Shown here: positions 13,222 to 13,974 of the stretch, piece by piece | Layout of the letters: every line of letters begins with the position of its first letter | Numbering within the stretch: position 1 is the first letter of the stretch | Assembly (NCBI GenBank): GCA_028289725.1 | Contig: JANQOH010000206.1 | Location: 1-13,974 of the forward strand | DNA: 13,974 nt | From: Alphaproteobacteria bacterium | GTDB taxonomy: Bacteria > Pseudomonadota > Alphaproteobacteria > UBA7887 | Direction: 5' to 3' | Position numbers and translations under genes: made by a program | Notes under the pieces: model-generated | The model's database searches: none | What the model was told of the DNA's origin: nothing | The model's input: the letters and a program-made list of their open reading frames with translations, nothing else

Positions 13222-13944
13222 TTACCAATTCTCGTGGAACGGTCTAATCTCCACATCGAACGACCAGGCCGACCGATCCTGATGTGCGACGTGAAAAATC
13301 TCATCGGCGATGGCCGTGGGCTTGCAGAAGTAATCGTCCGGTTTGTCGGGCGCGAGTCGCGGACGTGTCCACGGCGTGTCGATGGCGGCGTCGATCGTGA
13401 TGTAAGCCACGTGAACCCCTTTGGGCCCTAAGTCGCGGGCCATGGCCTGCGCCAGAATACGCTGTGCGGCTTTGGTCGGGGCAAAAGTGGCGAACCGCGG
13501 TTTGCCGCGCCACGCCGAAGTATTGCCGGTGACGATGATGGCACCATTTCCGGCCTCAATCATGGCCGGTGCGACGGCTTGCGTGAGAACCATCAACGCG
13601 GTCGTGTTGATCCGAAATAGTTCTTCAAACTTCTTGGGACTTGCTTCGAGAACCGGCTCGAAGGCACCCATAACAGCGTTGTGCACGGCAACGGATGGAT
13701 TTCCGAGATCGCGCGCGACCTGGCCAATCGTGTCCGTGAGCAGATCCAAGTTAGACACATCGCAGACATAGCCCTTGGACCCTTCGATCTCATCTTCCAT
13801 TCGCCGAAGGCGTTCCTCGGTGCGCGCCAGCATGGCCACGCGGTAACCGCCGGCCGCGAAGCGCCGTGCGGTGGCGCCGCCGGTCCCTTCGCCAGCCCCG
13901 GTGATGACGCAGACCGGCGGTGCACTATTCGTTCCGTCACTCAT
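13222..13944 (-). CDS. SDR-family protein lacking the catalytic Ser and Tyr
   Basis: A 240-residue Rossmann-fold protein of the short-chain dehydrogenase superfamily. The cofactor loop TGAGEGTG (15-22) is intact, as are CDV (61-63), the HNA motif (88-90, normally NAG) and helix Asn113 in FRINTTALM. The catalytic motif YxxxK is FAPTK (Phe154...Lys158), and the position 13 residues earlier, normally Ser, is Asn141 (in VTGNTSAW), with Thr142/Ser143 next to it. Thus two of the four SDR catalytic residues are replaced while cofactor binding is kept. The tail FDVEIRPFHENW is typical of a family branch of predicted oxidoreductases. It may use another acid or bind NAD(P)H without turnover. ATG 13944 has a GGAG site upstream. 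Convergent to the F420-type LLM gene; the context beyond the right edge is unseen. Confidence 0.88.
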   Translation of the reverse strand: MSDGTNSAPPVCVITGAGEGTGGATARRFAAGGYRVAMLARTEERLRRMEDEIEGSKGYVCDVSNLDLLTDTIGQVARDLGNPSVAVHNAVMGAFEPVLEASPKKFEELFRINTTALMVLTQAVAPAMIEAGNGAIIVTGNTSAWRGKPRFATFAPTKAAQRILAQAMARDLGPKGVHVAYITIDAAIDTPWTRPRLAPDKPDDYFCKPTAIADEIFHVAHQDRSAWSFDVEIRPFHENW

Positions 13945-13974
13945 AATCCGACCGGCTCCTTCATGATTGTCCCC

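Noticed and set aside
1..13974. CRISPR arrays, tRNA or rRNA genes, insertion sequences
   Set aside because: No evenly spaced direct repeats, cloverleaf-like segments, rRNA landmarks or transposase motifs were seen on either strand.

Overview
The window looks like chromosomal DNA from a GC-rich Alphaproteobacterium, probably a Rhodospirillales- or Rhizobiales-type environmental lineage. Support for this is the compact operons, the twin-transmembrane HIG1-domain gene next to etfB-etfA-hbd (a classic alphaproteobacterial block), the PepSY plus OmpR/PhoQ-type two-component operon, and an F420-type luciferase-like oxidoreductase. I see no rRNA, tRNA, CRISPR array, insertion sequence or phage gene. 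Most of the window is ordinary core or accessory metabolism.

Left part (1-4420): the 5' end of hisS points out of the left edge. After a 339-bp gap without a convincing gene comes a LOG-family nucleotide phosphoribohydrolase-like gene on the plus strand. It runs tail-to-tail into a minus-strand operon reading PepSY protein, OmpR-family response regulator, PhoQ-like sensor kinase. The kinase lacks an ATG/GTG/TTG start at the expected place and appears to start at an ATT overlapping the regulator's stop codon. Divergent from this operon is a gene for an exported protein that is about 26% histidine. The shared control region carries a 9-bp perfect inverted repeat. This looks like an envelope or metal-stress sensing module.

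Middle part (4568-7129, plus strand): a YihY/BrkB-family inner-membrane protein with a cytosolic winged-helix-like tail, a LEA14-like (WHy) lipoprotein, and a second, smaller SLOG-superfamily protein.

Right-middle part (7095-10930, minus strand): HIG1-domain protein, then a well-formed promoter overlapped by an 18-bp palindrome, then etfB-etfA-hbd and a metallo-beta-lactamase-fold hydrolase, tightly spaced. This operon should serve acyl-CoA oxidation: electrons pass through ETF to the quinone pool and Hbd oxidises 3-hydroxyacyl-CoA. The hydrolase is an unusual last member.

Right part (11017-13944): two divergent luciferase-like (LLM) flavin/F420 oxidoreductases share an 80-bp control region. 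Convergent to the second is a short-chain dehydrogenase-like protein that has lost both the catalytic Ser and Tyr of the family. Together they suggest a catabolic or detoxification neighbourhood whose substrate cannot be read from the sequence.
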